Assembly: GCA_964019335.1 (NCBI GenBank)
Contig: OZ025690.1
Coordinates: 186,001-250,000 of the forward strand
Length of the DNA: 64,000 bases
Source of the DNA: Diplonema japonicum
Lineage: Eukaryota; Euglenozoa; Diplonemea; Diplonemida; Diplonemidae
Direction of reading: 5' to 3'
The notes under the pieces were generated by a model. That model saw only the letters and a list, made by a program, of their open reading frames with translations. It was not told where the DNA came from and did no database searches. Each line of letters starts with the position of its first letter. Positions within the stretch are counted from its first letter, which is position 1. The position numbers and the translations under genes were made by a program. Below are positions 63,701 through 64,000 of this stretch, piece by piece.

Positions 63701-64000
63701 GCAAAACAGGTTGTACTGCGCTAGACTGTTCACCGAGAACCTGTTGCCAATACACGCCTTGTTCGATTTGCAGTATACAGACACTGATGGATCGGCCTTG
63801 TTCGAAGGAAAGCTCCATGTGTTGTTATGGCAGACGTCCTCTGCCTCACAGTGGACCTCCCGAAGAACGCCTGGCCGTAGATTCTCCAGGGTGATTTGGT
63901 TGCTGGAGAAGGAACCCAGTGCGTTGCCCACTGTCACGTTGAAGAGATCGGCGTTATAGACACTGATTTGCATGTTGTTGCAAGACTCCTTTGAAAGGCA
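60797..64000 (-). CDS. Multi-pass membrane protein with cytoplasmic ankyrin repeats (5' end outside window)
   Basis: The frame is open to the right edge and continues upstream of the first visible Met at 63973, so the N-terminus is missing; at least 1067 residues. Counting from Met 63973: residues 1-130 are extracellular-looking with about 12 Cys (CKSNKACIG, CEGPQSCTG, CSNPTACSS) and N-glycosylation sites; 131-170 is a Pro/Ser/Thr stalk; 185-207 the first membrane helix (PWIIVGAASILLLGVFPCVAG); several more helices to about 520. Then a soluble region with ankyrin units (NTALHVACGTKHF, HTPIHLLLKD, NTALHNCSNET, WTALHHAVHMGD) and a terminal coiled coil (GEVTKAERVVQQAQQES, LDKKKNYLKKLEKR). Ankyrins after, not before, the helices is unlike TRP channels. 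Receptor or adhesion role is inference. Confidence 0.85.
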   Translation of the reverse strand, partial: CLSKESCNNMQISVYNADLFNVTVGNALGSFSSNQITLENLRPGVLREVHCEAEDVCHNNTWSFPSNKADPSVSVYCKSNKACIGNRFSVNSLAQYNLFCEGPQSCTGTVFSGTHCKNVTVHCSNPTACSSKKVFKCTGGSGTIIPISTPSPPAPSPMPTTMSPDTPSPSPVPATTPVPSGETSKHDKNNAYTPWIIVGAASILLLGVFPCVAGLLCKSGAQSRGYQGLAINDIEQDDLGDPDVFGVTETATSTLSMYCTVYQIPKLVEVFIAAKEFYAGSSTGFLIVGFEVVYGLLSSLWLWVPMKQGGTRAVAQFFDLEIYRFFSQKTPLTTMLNNWILVPGVARAVFASCVSGSSISSNFLYVLPAVTALFAPLGVLVMDSKRIALRACSSVDIPEKIASAEKYLVAIGMLDFVCHTASWVYLANVYGILCLAFIFALLAAEVFLETGVLKRHWSESIYSILYTSDHGMGSLTVKALFSILGIVIALRPWDTADGRSWALAVSIATIALTPILLSGLFKSQVAGWCEKFSIREGHLNNLLNRRLPTGKNLDQTRDWAARIEMQEMYGTTLEDDTCVFIGEDWARKDDQNAYKLIKSCKFSPKQCQMIYNGMLHVENVDVDKLEEVLAMFDSVKEITSENTALHVACGTKHFKMLKMLLKHDDIPPEAMLQDDGHTPIHLLLKDANDDSLPMLKYILKTQESNLHAWRLGDWNHEMNVPPPLVTALQHGNEPFAKALFDTGRLNITGNNYIPEIVKHDNEAANTILKAILQQHPDLCKTQTEDDTGNTALHNCSNETQYRALLENGADHTVKNKEGQTPWHTANISTLRNLIQDHPENVNIKDNEHRTPLMTHIAKPNCSDCLECVNAILKMGDRVDINAKSHEGYAAIHIAFIHNASEGVINSLVGRKDLDKNLKDGKNGWTALHHAVHMGDEVSLRDHILKLNILLNAGFDKNITDRQGRSSASHVNGQKEETAATAYEHQKLIEAAQGEVTKAERVVQQAQQESRRKQGSIGLEQVKNLVQKQQAEATLLNHKSELDKKKNYLKKLEKRKDIADKMARIFAN

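Noticed and set aside
1-64000. CRISPR arrays, tRNA and rRNA genes
   Set aside because: No regularly spaced direct repeats with unique spacers and no cloverleaf or rRNA core sequence were recognised by eye; the tandem units found (18 bp, 21 bp) have no spacers.

Overview
The window is nuclear DNA of a eukaryotic protist. Evidence: GT-AG introns of 43-64 nt interrupt real genes; products are eukaryotic (kinesin, NAK-type kinase, ABCA half-transporter start, mitochondrial-type presequences); LINE-type retroelements and inverted-repeat DNA elements are frequent. Coding DNA is of balanced GC, while intergenic DNA is filled with very long A, T, G and C homopolymers. Every supported host gene lies on the minus strand over the whole 64 kb. 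Such one-way arrays are known from Euglenozoa and dinoflagellates; short conventional introns and an OB-fold protein with a mitochondrial-type leader would suit a diplonemid-like euglenozoan, while the LINE style would also suit an alveolate. I cannot name the organism.

Layout: 1-2257 is the N-terminal half of an ABCA transporter that runs off the left edge. 2988-8184 holds two copies of a ubiquitin-like/ankyrin gene family (the second a pseudogene). 8341-9068 is a LINE fragment. 9632-11931 holds a small unknown gene whose 3' half is copied as an inverted repeat. 12424-15706 carries an NAK-like kinase, a low-complexity SPxxGY protein and a PPR-like protein. 15970-22258 is a repeat-rich gene-poor zone. 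22765-25432 carries a CCCH zinc-finger protein and an OB-fold protein with mitochondrial-type leader. 25507-30925 is a MITE next to a nearly full-length LINE with a 2A-like motif. 31050-43709 is the densest host region: three small proteins with presequence-like N-termini, a coiled-coil protein, a six-exon kinesin, a three-exon acyl-CoA dehydrogenase and an IQ-like helical protein. 44181-60772 alternates MITEs, LINE fragments, a pogo-like DNA transposon, two more ankyrin paralogues and one unknown gene. 60797-64000 is a large membrane protein with cytoplasmic ankyrin repeats, running off the right edge.

The strongest themes are: (1) a recently amplified Ubl-ankyrin gene family with its flanks copied along; (2) A-tracts placed directly in front of many start codons and inside introns; (3) LINE copies that all share the gene orientation and whose 3' ends run into T-rich tracts; (4) several distinct families of TA-flanked inverted-repeat elements built from short repeated words. 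No tRNA, rRNA or CRISPR array was recognised.
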